Shown here: positions 26,948 to 37,551 of the stretch, piece by piece
Layout of the letters: every line of letters begins with the position of its first letter
How positions within the stretch are numbered: position 1 is the stretch's first letter
Assembly: GCF_016859285.1 (NCBI RefSeq)
Contig: NC_053418.1
Coordinates: 8,824,501 to 8,888,500 of the forward strand
Length of the DNA stretch: 64,000 bases
Direction of reading: 5' to 3'
From: Xiphias gladius
Lineage: Eukaryota; Chordata; Actinopteri; Istiophoriformes; Xiphiidae
Program-made: the position numbers and the translations under genes
The notes under the pieces: generated by a model
What the model was told of the DNA's origin: nothing
Seen by the model: the letters and a program-made list of their open reading frames with translations, nothing else
Database searches by the model: none

Positions 26948-27349
26948 CGCGTTGATAAGGCACTGTCCACGTCGTCCCAGACTGTCTCTCCCCCAAGAGG
27001 CATGACCTAATCCCACTTAACATTATCACTGAATAGGTTTTTTGTTTGTTCGAATAACCTGATACACATTTAAGTTTAATTTTTCTTTTCTTCAAGGCAT
27101 TTTCAGTTAAAACTCCGGGCAATAGGTCTACATTTTTTCGGCTATTTCAGTTTCCCTCTTTTGTTTGGGGAGACAAAATGACATTTAACAGAGACATAAA
27201 AGGGACTTCAGAGTGTTCATACAGAGGAGGCACCCTCTCTAATCAAATACCTACAAACATCGCTGTCCTAGATTGTTGTAATATTAAAAACCAAACAATA
27301 ATCAGCACAAATGCAGACCCATTGTCAGTACCCGCCTATGTTCTACACG

Positions 27350-28423
27350 TCTAATGCTGCAGAAAAGAAACAAAAATAAGTGCCATACAGGCAAACAAAC
27401 AAATAAATGACCGGATTTTGGATATTACCAAACATGGGAACAAAGTTGAAGTAATATGGATTTGTTGTGACCTCAACAAGATTATTATTTTTAAATACTT
27501 GGATGAAAATCCTTTGAAGTCAATGTCTGCCTGAAGTCTGGAACCCATGGACAACGTCAAATGCTGAGTTTTCTCCTTTGAGATGCTTTGCAAGGCCTTT
27601 ACTGCAGCCGTCTTCAGTTGGGGCTTCTTTGTGGGTCTCTCTGCCCTCAGTTTTGTCTTCATTAAGTCAAAACCATGCTCAGTTGGGTTGAAGTCAGGTG
27701 ACTGACTTGGCCATTGGAGAATATTCCCTTTATTTGCCTTGAGAAGCTCTTGCGTTGCCTTTGCAGTATTTTTTGGAACATTATCCATCTGCACTGTGAA
27801 GCACCATCCTATCGGTTTTGCAGCATTTGGCTGAATCTGAGCAGACGGTACAGCCCTATACACTTCAGAATTCATCCTGCTACTTCTATCAGCAGTCACA
27901 TCATCAATAAGCACCAGTGACCCAGTTACATTGGCATCATATATGCCTATGCCATAACACTTGACGGATGATGTGGTATTCTTTGGATCATGAGCCGTTC
28001 CTTTCCCTCTCCATACTCTTCTCTTCCCATCATTCTGGTCCAAGGTAATCTTGGTTTCATCCGTCCAAAGAATCGTGTTCCAGAACTGGGCTGGCTTTTT
28101 AGATGTTTTCTGGTAAAGTCTAACCTGGCCTTTCTGTTCTTGAATGTTACCAGTGGTTTGCACCTTGTGGTATTTACATTAACGTAGGCATCTCTTGATT
28201 GTAGACTTTGACAATGATACGCCTGCCTCCTCCTGAGTGTTCTTGAGCTGGCTAGATGTTGTGAAGGGGTTTTTTTTCTTGACCAAGGAAGGAATTCTGC
28301 GATCATCCACTTTAGTTGTTTTCCGTGGTCTTCCAGGCCTTTAGGTGTTGCTGAACTCCAAGCTGTGGAGTTGTGAATTTACCAAATTGTTGATTTGGCC
28401 ACTCCTAAAGTTTCTGCTATCTG

Positions 28424-28502
<79 letters not shown>

Positions 28503-28910
28503 TTTTTTTTCTCAGCCTAATGATGGCTTCCTTCAATTGCATTGACACCTCTTTGGACTGCATATTGGGAGTTCCCGTGAACAGCTACTAAACACAAATT
28601 TGGAATTAACTCCGGACCTTTTATCTGCTTAACTTGTCACGAAATAACGAGGGAACAGGCCATGAAACTGATGTCAGTTAACTGTCCAATTAATTCTGAG
28701 CTTCTGAAAATGAGGGACTATTTACAAAAATGGTTGTAATTCCTAAATAATTAATTCAATATTTTTGTTAAACCTTTTGAATTAAAGATGAAAGTCTATA
28801 CTTCAGTCACATTTTATGGCTTTGTTTCAAATCCATCATGGTGGTATACAGAGGCAAAATTACGAAAATGGTATCACAGTCCAAATACTTATGTAGCTAC
28901 CTGTATATTG
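27350..28910 (-). mobile_element. Decayed Tc1/mariner-family transposon with transposase remnant
   Basis: Minus-strand frame 27351-28163 carries the catalytic half of a fish Tc1-type transposase. ILWTDETK holds the first aspartate, VQMDNVPKN the second, and SPDFNPTEH the glutamate 34 residues later (DD34E). The segment CKPLVTFKNRKARLDF lies in another frame, so there is a frameshift near 28100. The N-terminal DNA-binding part, up to about 28560, is further interrupted, including by the (AT)n/T tract at 28428-28510. The original stop after GFSSKYLK is lost. The outer left end (27.35 kb) and outer right end (a CAGTCCAAATACTTATG motif at 28879-28895) are approximate, and I could not pair clean inverted repeats. 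It is inactive and lies between GPCR B and C. Confidence 0.85.
28428..28510. repeat. (AT)n plus T-run
   Basis: About 28 AT units followed by about 25 T bases, lying inside the N-terminal coding part of the Tc1-like element. Confidence 0.95.
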
Positions 28911-28914
28911 TTAC

Positions 28915-29436
28915 AAAACTATATTTTGACACAGGGACACTCCTCAAGAAGGGGCCTCAAAATTAGGTAACAATTCAGGACCCACCTGAAGGCCCATATC
29001 ACGTGGTGTGATACTGTGCTTTATAGTGCTGCTTGTCCCTGAACAAATTTTCAGTCAAATTCTTCTACTAACCAGATGACATGCAGTAAACTTAGGGATT
29101 GCGGGGCCCACTGGGGTCTTGGGCCCTGGGGCAATTGCAAAACCACGCCATTTATGCAGTATAAATACAAATGAACGGAACGGAAGTAGGATACACGTAT
29201 AATAGGTGCCTGCTGTTGCTGAATTATCCACAAGCCACAGGTGCTAGAAGATCGGTTTCAGGGGACACCATAAGTGTGCATTGTCAGACATAGTGGCCCC
29301 CTCCTTAGGAAAAGTAAATCCTGACCCATAGCACAGAGACTAAACTTAACCCTTAAAGTGAATAAATTCAGGTGGAGGGCTAACGTAGGTACTTTTTATG
29401 GCCTAGTCAACCCTGATTTAGGTGTTGCAATTGATT

Positions 29437-29499
<63 letters not shown>

Positions 29500-30240
29500 A
29501 TATTGATATTACAGATCATTAATTGATTCATGAATTGATCAAAAATGTAAAACACTTCTTGAAATGTGGATTCTGGTGTGAACTCTTTATCAATCACATA
29601 AGAAGAAAAAATGTGAATATACTGCCAATTATTATTGTTCTTGTTTTTACTATTATTATCATTATCATCATTATTACATATATAACATTTGACATGAAAA
29701 CTGCAGATTTATCTGTAGCATTTAAAGCATGACCATCTACTTTTTCCCCCCTTAATCATTACTGACAACAATTATCTTCATCTAACAGATTTCATCAGTG
29801 ATTTGAATCCTGAAACCTCCTCGTCGTGATCATGTAGATATGTGAATTAGAGCGCATAAGGAATGAATGCTTTTGTAATTCAGCATATCCCTGTCAGCAT
29901 TTATTATTAGCATTTATTCTTGTAAAAAATGAACGTATTTGCGGGTTGCTACCTGCCGTGGGAAAGCCCTGAGCTGCTGCCGTTCATTTGGTCTGTATGT
30001 AGCTGCTGTTGACAGTTAATTATTAAAGTTAACTTTAAAAAAAAGAAAAGAAAAAGAAGCCACTGCTTTTTCGTCGCCACAGTTACATTAGTTTGCAGAG
30101 AAAAAGCCTTTATACCAACCAGTTTTTCATTAAATTGTACTGTTAACTACATAAGCCGCCATCGGTCACTATTCATTTACACCTCCGGAGTTCACACAGT
30201 CTGCGGAGATGCAACAACCGAAACGAACTTACATTTGTAG
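28915..30240. other. Spacer between the transposon and duplicated segment copy 2
   Basis: No gene seen. It contains an (AT)n microsatellite at 29439-29495, an ATT/ATC-rich tract near 29634-29680, and a segment near 29095-29150 rich in GGGCCC that looks repeat-derived but unidentified. Confidence 0.5.
29439..29495. repeat. (AT)n microsatellite
   Basis: About 28 uninterrupted AT units. Confidence 0.95.
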
Positions 30241-30282
30241 TTCATAGTTGGGACCCCGCACGGTCCAAACGAAATATTACTT

Positions 30283-30570
30283 CTCCATTAAAGTGATTTG
30301 GTCCGATCGACCTCTCGCGTCCTTCGCCGCCGCAGATTTTCGCTCCTCGCATTTCCCCACGAGGGCCCTCCCGCAGTCGCCGGGCTCACCCACAGGTAGC
30401 GGGATTATCACCGGCAAACGGGGCTCTTCTGTACGTCGCGACCTCTTTGGGGGGTGAGAAAGGTCGTGATGTTCGCTCCAAGAAGAAAGGGGTGAAATAC
30501 ACCGAGTGCCAGTTTTAGAGGGGAAGCCCGCCCGCACATCGGGGAGAAAATGATAGGAAAGGCCCCAACC
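30283..30570. repeat. Duplicated non-coding segment, copy 2
   Basis: Collinear with 19925-20440. The first block is at 30332-30400 (CGCAGATTTTCGCTCC, then TTTCCCCACGAGGGCC), followed by ATCACCGGCAAAC at 30405-30417 and a TTTTAGAGGGGAAGCCCG block at 30510-30560. It lies about 2.9 kb beyond the 3' end of GPCR C, the same relation that copy 1 has to GPCR A. It is GC- and CpG-rich for its surroundings. Confidence 0.6.
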
Positions 30571-30609
30571 GGTGCTCGTGTTTGGGCATAAATACAAACC
30601 GCTTCTGTC

Positions 30610-33469
30610 TTAAGTGTGGTCACCGGTCACGCACTTTATTTGAACCGTTTTCTCGTCGCTTTTAATGCATTTCGCGGCCTCGCTCTAGATTGTGTCTCAG
30701 AGTTACTCTCCCCCTAAACCTGCCTGAGGGCCTGGATCCTGCTTTGACAGGTTCTTCTTCTGACTTCTGCTGCTTTTTTTCTTCTGCTGCTCTTGGTTTT
30801 CGAGTCTGCTCCAATCCAGACTCGAAAAACCTCGAGTCTGGATTGACTCGCCTCAAGAGCTCAGACTTGCAAGAGCATCTTCTTTGAAATAACTTCTGAA
30901 AACTCATTTCGAGGCTTTTCACTAATTTTATTTCGATGTATTTGTTATTTGAGGATTGGGCACATTTGAGTGCGATCAAGGTTACAGCATAAAGTTTCAG
31001 GCTATGAGAGTTGTCATTCATTTCACAATAATAAAATGAAGGAGAATTTGGCAGTTCAGCGAATCCTGTTACAGAAACTCAATAAAATAACAATAAGATG
31101 AATGAATAAAATTTGGTTATATTAGTTTAAAAAACATTTTATTTTGATTATCTCTGTGGCTAATTTAACTTTTAAACAAAAAACTAATAATTTAGTTAAT
31201 TTGGGGTTTTTTTTCAGCTTGGATAAAGATTTAAAATCTTATCTCAGTAACACAAAAGATAAACCTAATTTTGTATTCTGTATTATAGTATTTCTATTGT
31301 CACTGTGAAAGAGAAAAAAACCAAACAGTGTCAATGTGCGACTGGGTGATTGTCAGACACCAGCTCGCCGTTAAAAGACCTCTCAGTTACTCCTGAAATC
31401 TCTTGTACCAGATGTTTTTGGTACCGCGGGTAGATTCTTGTCCAGAAATCCTCATGCAAATCACACAGTAGGCAATTTCCGCGGAGCAAAAACAATAGCA
31501 GGCGTTTTTCTAGTAGCCTATAGTAAGTCGACCGGGTGCAAAGCCGTGCAGGAGGCCTGCAGCAGGACTGGAACGGAATTTAAAGCCATTCTGGGAGAAC
31601 AGTGGCAGAATGACATTTTGTTCAAAATAAAAATAATAATAATTTATAAAAAAATCACGAATTATTATTAAACATCTGCAAACACGGAGTCTAACTGTGA
31701 GCAGTCTGAATGACAGAAAAACGAGATTTCACCGGGAAGTCTTCCAAATCATCCCGCCAACCTCAATCCTGGTTGTGGAAAAATGCTCCGTGTATTATTA
31801 TTATTATTATTATTATTTTGAACCTGTACATAAAATTTGTCTTGACACACTCCACCAGAGTGACAGACATTTGAGGCCTTCACTATTTGGAAAGCAAATT
31901 CTATCAATAAGTTCGTGTTTTCTGAAACAGGAAACCTCCAGGTTGTGATCAGTCGTTCTGGGTTTGGCGGGCGGAACGGCAGAATTACAGCGGCTTTCTA
32001 AATCATGGGACCCACATCTGCTGCCGGTAATTTGAGGGGGGGGGGGCACCGGGCCTTCTCGACGGTGGACATTTCGACCCGAGCGCACCGCGCTCACCCC
32101 GAGGCAAAATCTTTATTCAACATTCAACAACAGACAAAAACTGCAGAAGTTACGTGATTTCTTTTTTTTTTAATCAATGAGGGGGCCCATAGCTACAAGT
32201 CAAGCCGTCATGGCCCGTTTGGTGGAGTAGAAACTATTGTAAACAACAGCAGCAAGAATACGGAGCTGACCGGGGTCCTGAACTTGCGGGAGCGAGAACC
32301 CCGAACAGCTCCTGGTTCCCTGGCGGTCTCAGGGTCGGCACCCTGGCTAGCAACGTCGTGACACACCTGCACAAACTTACAAATGGATCCACCAGAGCTG
32401 AACCACAACGCAGAACTATGCCTGTAAATCTAGTCAGGAGCCGTTGTGCTTTCGGACCAGTAACATTCACATCCACATTGTTTGTTCACATCCATGGTCA
32501 CGTTAACCCCCAGCACCTTCCCCCTGAAAGGAACATTGTCTTTCCCTGCGCTAAACCAACTTTACTCTCATTGTGCTGTAGAATTACTAGTTGATCCCTT
32601 CGGCTATACAGTACTATCGCATGCTGAACTTCACGACTCTTACTCCAAACTTGGTCGGGTATCACTGAACTTGTCCTCAAACAGCACAGAGGTATAGACC
32701 TGTGGGTGTGTTTGGAAATTGAAAATCTGAATTGCGTGATATACTTTAGGCTATGTCGCACATTGACTTAAAACGTTGATATTGTCTGTAATTGCCCCCT
32801 AAAATTAAGAGGTTAAAAATGCATCGCGCGGTCTTTTACCCGTAATAGAAAGTTTGATCATCAGAATGCCACTCAAACTTTAGAGAAAAAGTGAGATAGG
32901 GTGGTGGGACACTGATTTCCAGAGAATAAAAACATACGATCCATATTCTAATTTCAATAGAGGCAGTTGTTAAAACATGTTACCCATATATTTCATTTCG
33001 TCCCGTTACAAGCGTTGTGTGACAAGTAGACAGGCTTGCCTCGTGTGAAAGACACCGCATCCTTTCCCAATGCAAGTGACAAAAAATTAGCGGGCTTCGC
33101 CCCGGACCGTAACGGGTTGCCCTTGAAATGCGTGGCAGTGGCGCGCACGGGAAAGATTTTCGACCGACCGCCCGGCCTGTCAGGGGGCGTTTCTTTTAAC
33201 AGCAACATTTCAGACGTGGTGATTGAGAACTCCCGCTGATTCCAAACGGGCTGAGACGCGTGCCATGTCAGCCGCCGTGGTCTGTCCACTTAGTCCACCT
33301 CCCCTGCGGTGACGCAAGAGGCGGGCTGCCTCGTTACGGTTTGTCCGCCGCTCCATCAGAGTTAAAGCCGATTCTGAAAAGGGACAGAGGGTCGGGGTGG
33401 AGAGGGAAAGGGAGCCACAGCAATTGTCTTACATACGTTTGCTCATTTACACAGAAAATTGGACAAAAA
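30610..33469. other. Intergenic downstream of GPCR C
   Basis: No gene I can support. Holds a perfect inverted repeat at 30812-30845, a (TTA)n tract at 31793-31818, a G-run near 32036-32046 and moderately CG-rich sequence from 33050 to 33420. The open frames here are short and motif-free. Confidence 0.5.
30812..30845. repeat. Perfect 14-bp inverted repeat (hairpin)
   Basis: CAATCCAGACTCGA is followed by a six-base spacer AAAACC and then its exact reverse complement. A further CGAGTCTG copy lies just upstream at 30801. Confidence 0.85.
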
Positions 33470-34381
33470 TCACATGTTTCTAAACACCCCAAGAGTGACA
33501 ATCGCTGTGGAGACCGACCTGGCCCGCCGCCCGGGGCAGATCCTCCGCCACACTGTTCTCCGTATGACCCCCCGCAGCGCCGGGCTCCCCCAGATGTACA
33601 GGGCCGGGGTGACCAGTGCGTTTAGGCGTGCCATGATGGCGAACAGGTTGGTGGCCTCGTTCCTAAACCTCAGACCCTTCCTGGTCAACTGTCGCACAAT
33701 TATATTGACGAAGGACGGACACCACAGAGCCAGGAAGCAAATGACCACAAACACAATGATGCGCAGCGACTCCTTCTTGTTGTCTCTCTCGGCACTGGGC
33801 GCGTCTCTCACCAGGTGACTCCTGGCGATGATGTATAATTTAATCGTCATCAACACTTTGGTGAGAACTATAACCTGTAGGGTCATCACGCCAAACGCGT
33901 TTATCTGAGCCGCCTTCGAGACGGGCACCATGTTCTGCACCGTGAGGATGGTGTACGTGTAAAGCCAGCAGAACGCGCAGACCGCGACGACCACGGACCG
34001 CGTAACGTAGCGGTTGTAGAAGAACGGATGGCACACGGCGAGGTAGCGGTCAAACTGGGCGAAGAGGAAGGTTAACACATTGACGCCCAGGAATGAGGGT
34101 AAAATGTAGTACGTCCCGTTCCTCGAGGGGTAGCCCTCCTGGACGTCGAAGAGGCCGAGGTAGTACACCGAGAGGCCGGTCAGAGTGTCGCTGATGCTCG
34201 TGTTCAGCATGAATATAAAACGGTTCTGGCCTCGCAGCGACCGGGCGCAGGAGATCCCGAGGACCACCGAGCCGGCGACGAGCACGGCGCCGGTGGCGAA
34301 CAGAATGTGGAAGAGGAAGATGAGGAAGTCCCCCGGACTGTCGAAGTCCACCGACAGAGGGACGGTGGCGTTAAGGAGCAT
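33470..34381 (-). CDS. Orphan rhodopsin-class GPCR C (MECA-like, intronless)
   Basis: A single 303-codon exon, clearly a paralogue of GPCR A and B but more diverged. It has MLLNATVPLSVDFDSPGD at the start (sequon NAT), FDRYLAVCHPF after TM3, LWCPSFVN in TM6, NALVTPALYIWGSPALR in TM7 and a longer basic C-tail. TM2 reads SISDTLTG, keeping the aspartate. As in A and B, the TM3/ECL2 cysteine pair is missing, NPxxY is replaced by TPALY and the second loop is short. The gene is CpG-rich. A TATA box lies 34 bases upstream of the ATG. The ligand and orthologue are unknown to me. Confidence 0.85.
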   Translation of the reverse strand: MLLNATVPLSVDFDSPGDFLIFLFHILFATGAVLVAGSVVLGISCARSLRGQNRFIFMLNTSISDTLTGLSVYYLGLFDVQEGYPSRNGTYYILPSFLGVNVLTFLFAQFDRYLAVCHPFFYNRYVTRSVVVAVCAFCWLYTYTILTVQNMVPVSKAAQINAFGVMTLQVIVLTKVLMTIKLYIIARSHLVRDAPSAERDNKKESLRIIVFVVICFLALWCPSFVNIIVRQLTRKGLRFRNEATNLFAIMARLNALVTPALYIWGSPALRGVIRRTVWRRICPGRRARSVSTAIVTLGVFRNM

Positions 34382-34414
34382 CCTGGCGCTCCGCCAGAGG
34401 ACCAGCGTTCATTT

Positions 34415-34422
34415 TATTTATA
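34415..34422 (-). promoter_or_regulatory. TATA box of GPCR C
   Basis: TATAAATA on the minus strand, its near end 34 bases from the ATG. Confidence 0.6.
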
Positions 34423-34429
34423 CATGTCG

Positions 34430-36669
34430 GAGTTTAAGCACGCCTCCTAGTCTCTAGAGGGCGGCGGCCTTGGCAATAAACGAAGGGCACCTTTAGTAGC
34501 GATGGAAAGGACGGGCCCCGAATGAAGCCGTATCACAGGAAGTCCCAGGGGAGCTTGGTGACGGTGAAAAACAGGACGCTCGCCGGTGACTTTGCTCGTG
34601 AGTCCTGCTGTTTCCATAACACTTTTTAGTGGCCTGCTGCGGCCCCAGTTCCTACAGTTTCCCCTCACCTACAGAGCGCAGGCCGGTCCCACCCAGAGGT
34701 CCCGTCGGTGGTCTGGGTAAAGGCAAGCAGCAGCGCTTTGGTTCGGTTCAGGGAAAGGTCGGGGTTTTTCTTTTGGACAAACGTAGACAAAAACACGTTG
34801 TGCCTGAAGTCAATCTGAACCTTTTTCTCCGTTTCGTACAAGACGGATTTGTAGTTGCAGTTTAGTTGTACAGAAACGGATTTTTTTTTTTTTTTAGGAG
34901 ACGGGGTTGGCCAAGCAAGACTTCTGTGCAACGACAAATTTTAGCGACTCTTTCTCTACACTCTGCAGTTATGTCTAAGTCCTTCCTTGTTCACGACACA
35001 GGAGGATAATACGGTTCTTCCAAATGTCTGTTTTGTCATATGCAACCCCGGTTTCAGTTACTGAGTGATAGACAGTATGTGTCTTCCAAATTACCCTGCA
35101 TGTGGTGCTCGTGCTCGTTTCGACCATAAAAACTAACCACCACACATAGCCTGTATTATAGCAACATGAAAAACACGTGCCATAACAGACACTGCATTTA
35201 AAAAAAAAAATCCTCGTACAGTTTAGTGAAAGCATCCAGACAAATACGCGCTGATCACTTGAATACCTGACTAAAGTCGATGCGTTTTTCAGCCACTAGA
35301 GGGAGCAAAAACCCACTGTTTCACTCTAGCATGGCCAAAAAAAGACGACTTTCCACTGTTGGCAGTAATCACTAACGTGGCACCACATCAGTTGTACGGA
35401 TTCTCGCCCCACGCATGGCGCCATAGCCTGTAAGGAGGGTGTTCCACGTGTGTATTCCCAGTTCAGTTTGTTTATTCAATATTTGCGGCGTGGTAAATCT
35501 CAATGTCTGAAAGTTTGATCCACTCATAAATTGGCCCTCACAGCGGGCATCGGGATGCAGAAATGCTTTGGGTTCCGCTGCTTTATCCACTGAAATCTGG
35601 TCCTGAAGCGCTGTCGGTTACAAGCGTACACTTGTAATGCAGCAAAGCAGTGTAATTGAGAGAGCTGAAGACGAAGCAGGGATAAATATGCATTGATCTT
35701 AAACGCGCGTTAATCTTAATCCTGAACGAGCGTGCACTGGACAAAATCCCTTTCTTGCAACCCCCCCAAAAAAAACAAACAAACAAACACAAAAACAAAA
35801 TAAAACAGAATTTAAAGATGTAGAGGTTTAGGGTGTAAAAATATGACATCACTGACAGTTAACCATCCTTTACCAAAGTCAGTCTGCATGCAGACACTTT
35901 GAAGAGTTCTCACGTGTCTTTGGCAGTTTCTTTGTTCGGACCCAGCTTTCCCCGCAGCATCGCAAGACTTAAGAATTACTCATTAAGAAACGTATTTTCT
36001 TTACGTTTGACAAAAACCCTTTTTCTACTTTCTTTCTCGGGCCCTAAAATTGAAGCAAACTGTTTCAGAGGTGGATTTTTTTACCACTAAATATATCTGG
36101 CAGCTTTAATACAGCTGAGGTACTTTCAAAAAGTTAAAAAGACCTTTGCATTAAATAAAACAATATAATAAGAAGAGAGAAGAGTTAGATAATTAAATAA
36201 TTATGGGGGTGGGGGGCTGAGAGGATTAATAGTAAAATATGCTGGTAATAGTAAGAGGTGGGCTGTTCCTGACTCTGGGTGTAGTTTTTGCAGAACTGGT
36301 GCAAAATTGTATCAGTTTCAAGTCAGGATTGTATGTGGAAAGAGCTGAAGTCAGCACTTTAAAACGTGACGATCGTTTGAAACACAAAATGAGAAAAGAC
36401 GCTGTTATTTTCAGGCCCGTTACCGCGGTTACTTTAATAGGATGTTGGCCTCTGTACGTTTGATCAGGGGCTTGCCGACTTGTTGTCGCGGGAATTGAAA
36501 GTCGCCCAGGTCGACGTCTCCTCTTAAGCTCGGCTGCGCTTCCTGCGTAGATCAGAGCAGAAGTAAACCCCCTTCGGCAGAACAAGTCGCAGTGTTGCGC
36601 CGCTGCCAGTCGTTGCGGCGCAGCCGAGGACCCGAGCACCCCTGTCGCCACCACGCCCTCCCCGCGCCG
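34430..36669. other. Spacer between GPCR C (minus) and GPCR D (plus)
   Basis: These two receptors are divergent, so this holds both 5' regions. Contains a T-run at 34880-34896 and a CAGCTTTCCCCGCAGCATCG motif at 35943 that weakly recalls the duplicated non-coding segment. No gene seen. Confidence 0.5.
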
Positions 36670-37551
36670 ATGATTAACAGCAGCCAGGGACTGTCTCCTG
36701 TGCTGCCCCTGACAAGCTTCGGCAATGTGTCGATGCTTCTTTTCAGCGTTTTCCTGGCCGCCACCATCATTTTCCTCAACATGTCCGTGTCGCTCTCCAT
36801 ACTGCTGAACGGGGCGCTGCGCCGCGAGAACCGCTTCATGTACATGCTGAGCACCTGCCTCAGTGACATCTGCACCGGCGTGTCCTATTACTACGTCGGG
36901 GTTCTCGATGTGAGGGATAGCTTCGGCTCCCCTACGAGAACCTTTTACATCGTACCCACATTTTTAGGCCTGTCGTACATGGCCATTCTGGCCGCGCAGG
37001 CGGACAGGTACCACGCGGTGGTGTCCCCTTTTGAGTACTCCCACCGCATGACCCGAAAGAAAACCCTGACCGTCGTCTTTGCCTACTGGCTCTACGCTTT
37101 CCTCGTCGCGGCTGTGCAAAACCTGGTCCCCGTCGGCATCGCCAAAAAGATCACGAGCATCGGCACGTTTGTGGCGAACATATTCACGGTGATTATAATG
37201 ATCGGGCTGAATATCAGACTGTTCGTCATAGCCAGGTTCCAGCTGGAGAGGGAGCCGCCCTCCGAGGAGAGAGAGAGCAAGCGCTCGTCGGTCTATCTCA
37301 TACTGGTGGTGGCTGTGTTTTTCTTGGGAGCGTGGCTCCCGATATTCTGCCACGTCATGGCCTGCGATTTCGTCGGTTCAACCTGTTACACCTTCAAGAA
37401 TGAAGGCACTGACCCGCTCCGCATTTTGCCCCGGGTCAACGCCGCCCTGACCCCCGTGCTGTACATCAGAGGGTGCGGCCCGCTCAGAGCGACGCTGCTC
37501 ACCAGAGTGTGGCGACCCCGCTGTGGGAGGAGGCGAGAGGGTTGGTGGTGA
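36670..37551 (+). CDS. Orphan rhodopsin-class GPCR D (MECA-like, intronless, divergent copy)
   Basis: Single exon, 293 codons from the ATG at 36670 (MINSSQGLSPVLPLTSFG). The frame is open further 5' but has no earlier ATG. It shares the receptor plan of A-C: ENRFMYMLSTCLSDICTG in TM2, ADRYHAVVSPF after TM3, VIARFQLEREPPSEERESKR in the third inner loop, and AALTPVLYIRG in TM7. Unlike A-C it keeps an asparagine in TM1 (FLNMS) and has GAWLP in TM6. The TM7 stretch reads YIRGCGPLR where the others have YIWGSPALR. The second extracellular loop is short and lacks the conserved cysteine. No TATA box is present at the position seen in the other three, so its promoter differs. It is on the opposite strand from its paralogues. 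Confidence 0.82.
   Translation: MINSSQGLSPVLPLTSFGNVSMLLFSVFLAATIIFLNMSVSLSILLNGALRRENRFMYMLSTCLSDICTGVSYYYVGVLDVRDSFGSPTRTFYIVPTFLGLSYMAILAAQADRYHAVVSPFEYSHRMTRKKTLTVVFAYWLYAFLVAAVQNLVPVGIAKKITSIGTFVANIFTVIIMIGLNIRLFVIARFQLEREPPSEERESKRSSVYLILVVAVFFLGAWLPIFCHVMACDFVGSTCYTFKNEGTDPLRILPRVNAALTPVLYIRGCGPLRATLLTRVWRPRCGRRREGWW

Noticed and set aside
26905-27003. 33-residue N-terminal extension of GPCR B
   Set aside because: The shared TATA box lies inside it and GPCR A and C have no counterpart, so the ATG at 26904 is preferred.
23114-37551. Assignment of the GPCRs to GPR148, odorant receptor 131-like or melanocortin receptors
   Set aside because: TM3, TM6 and TM7 motifs do not match what I recall of these families well enough to give a symbol.
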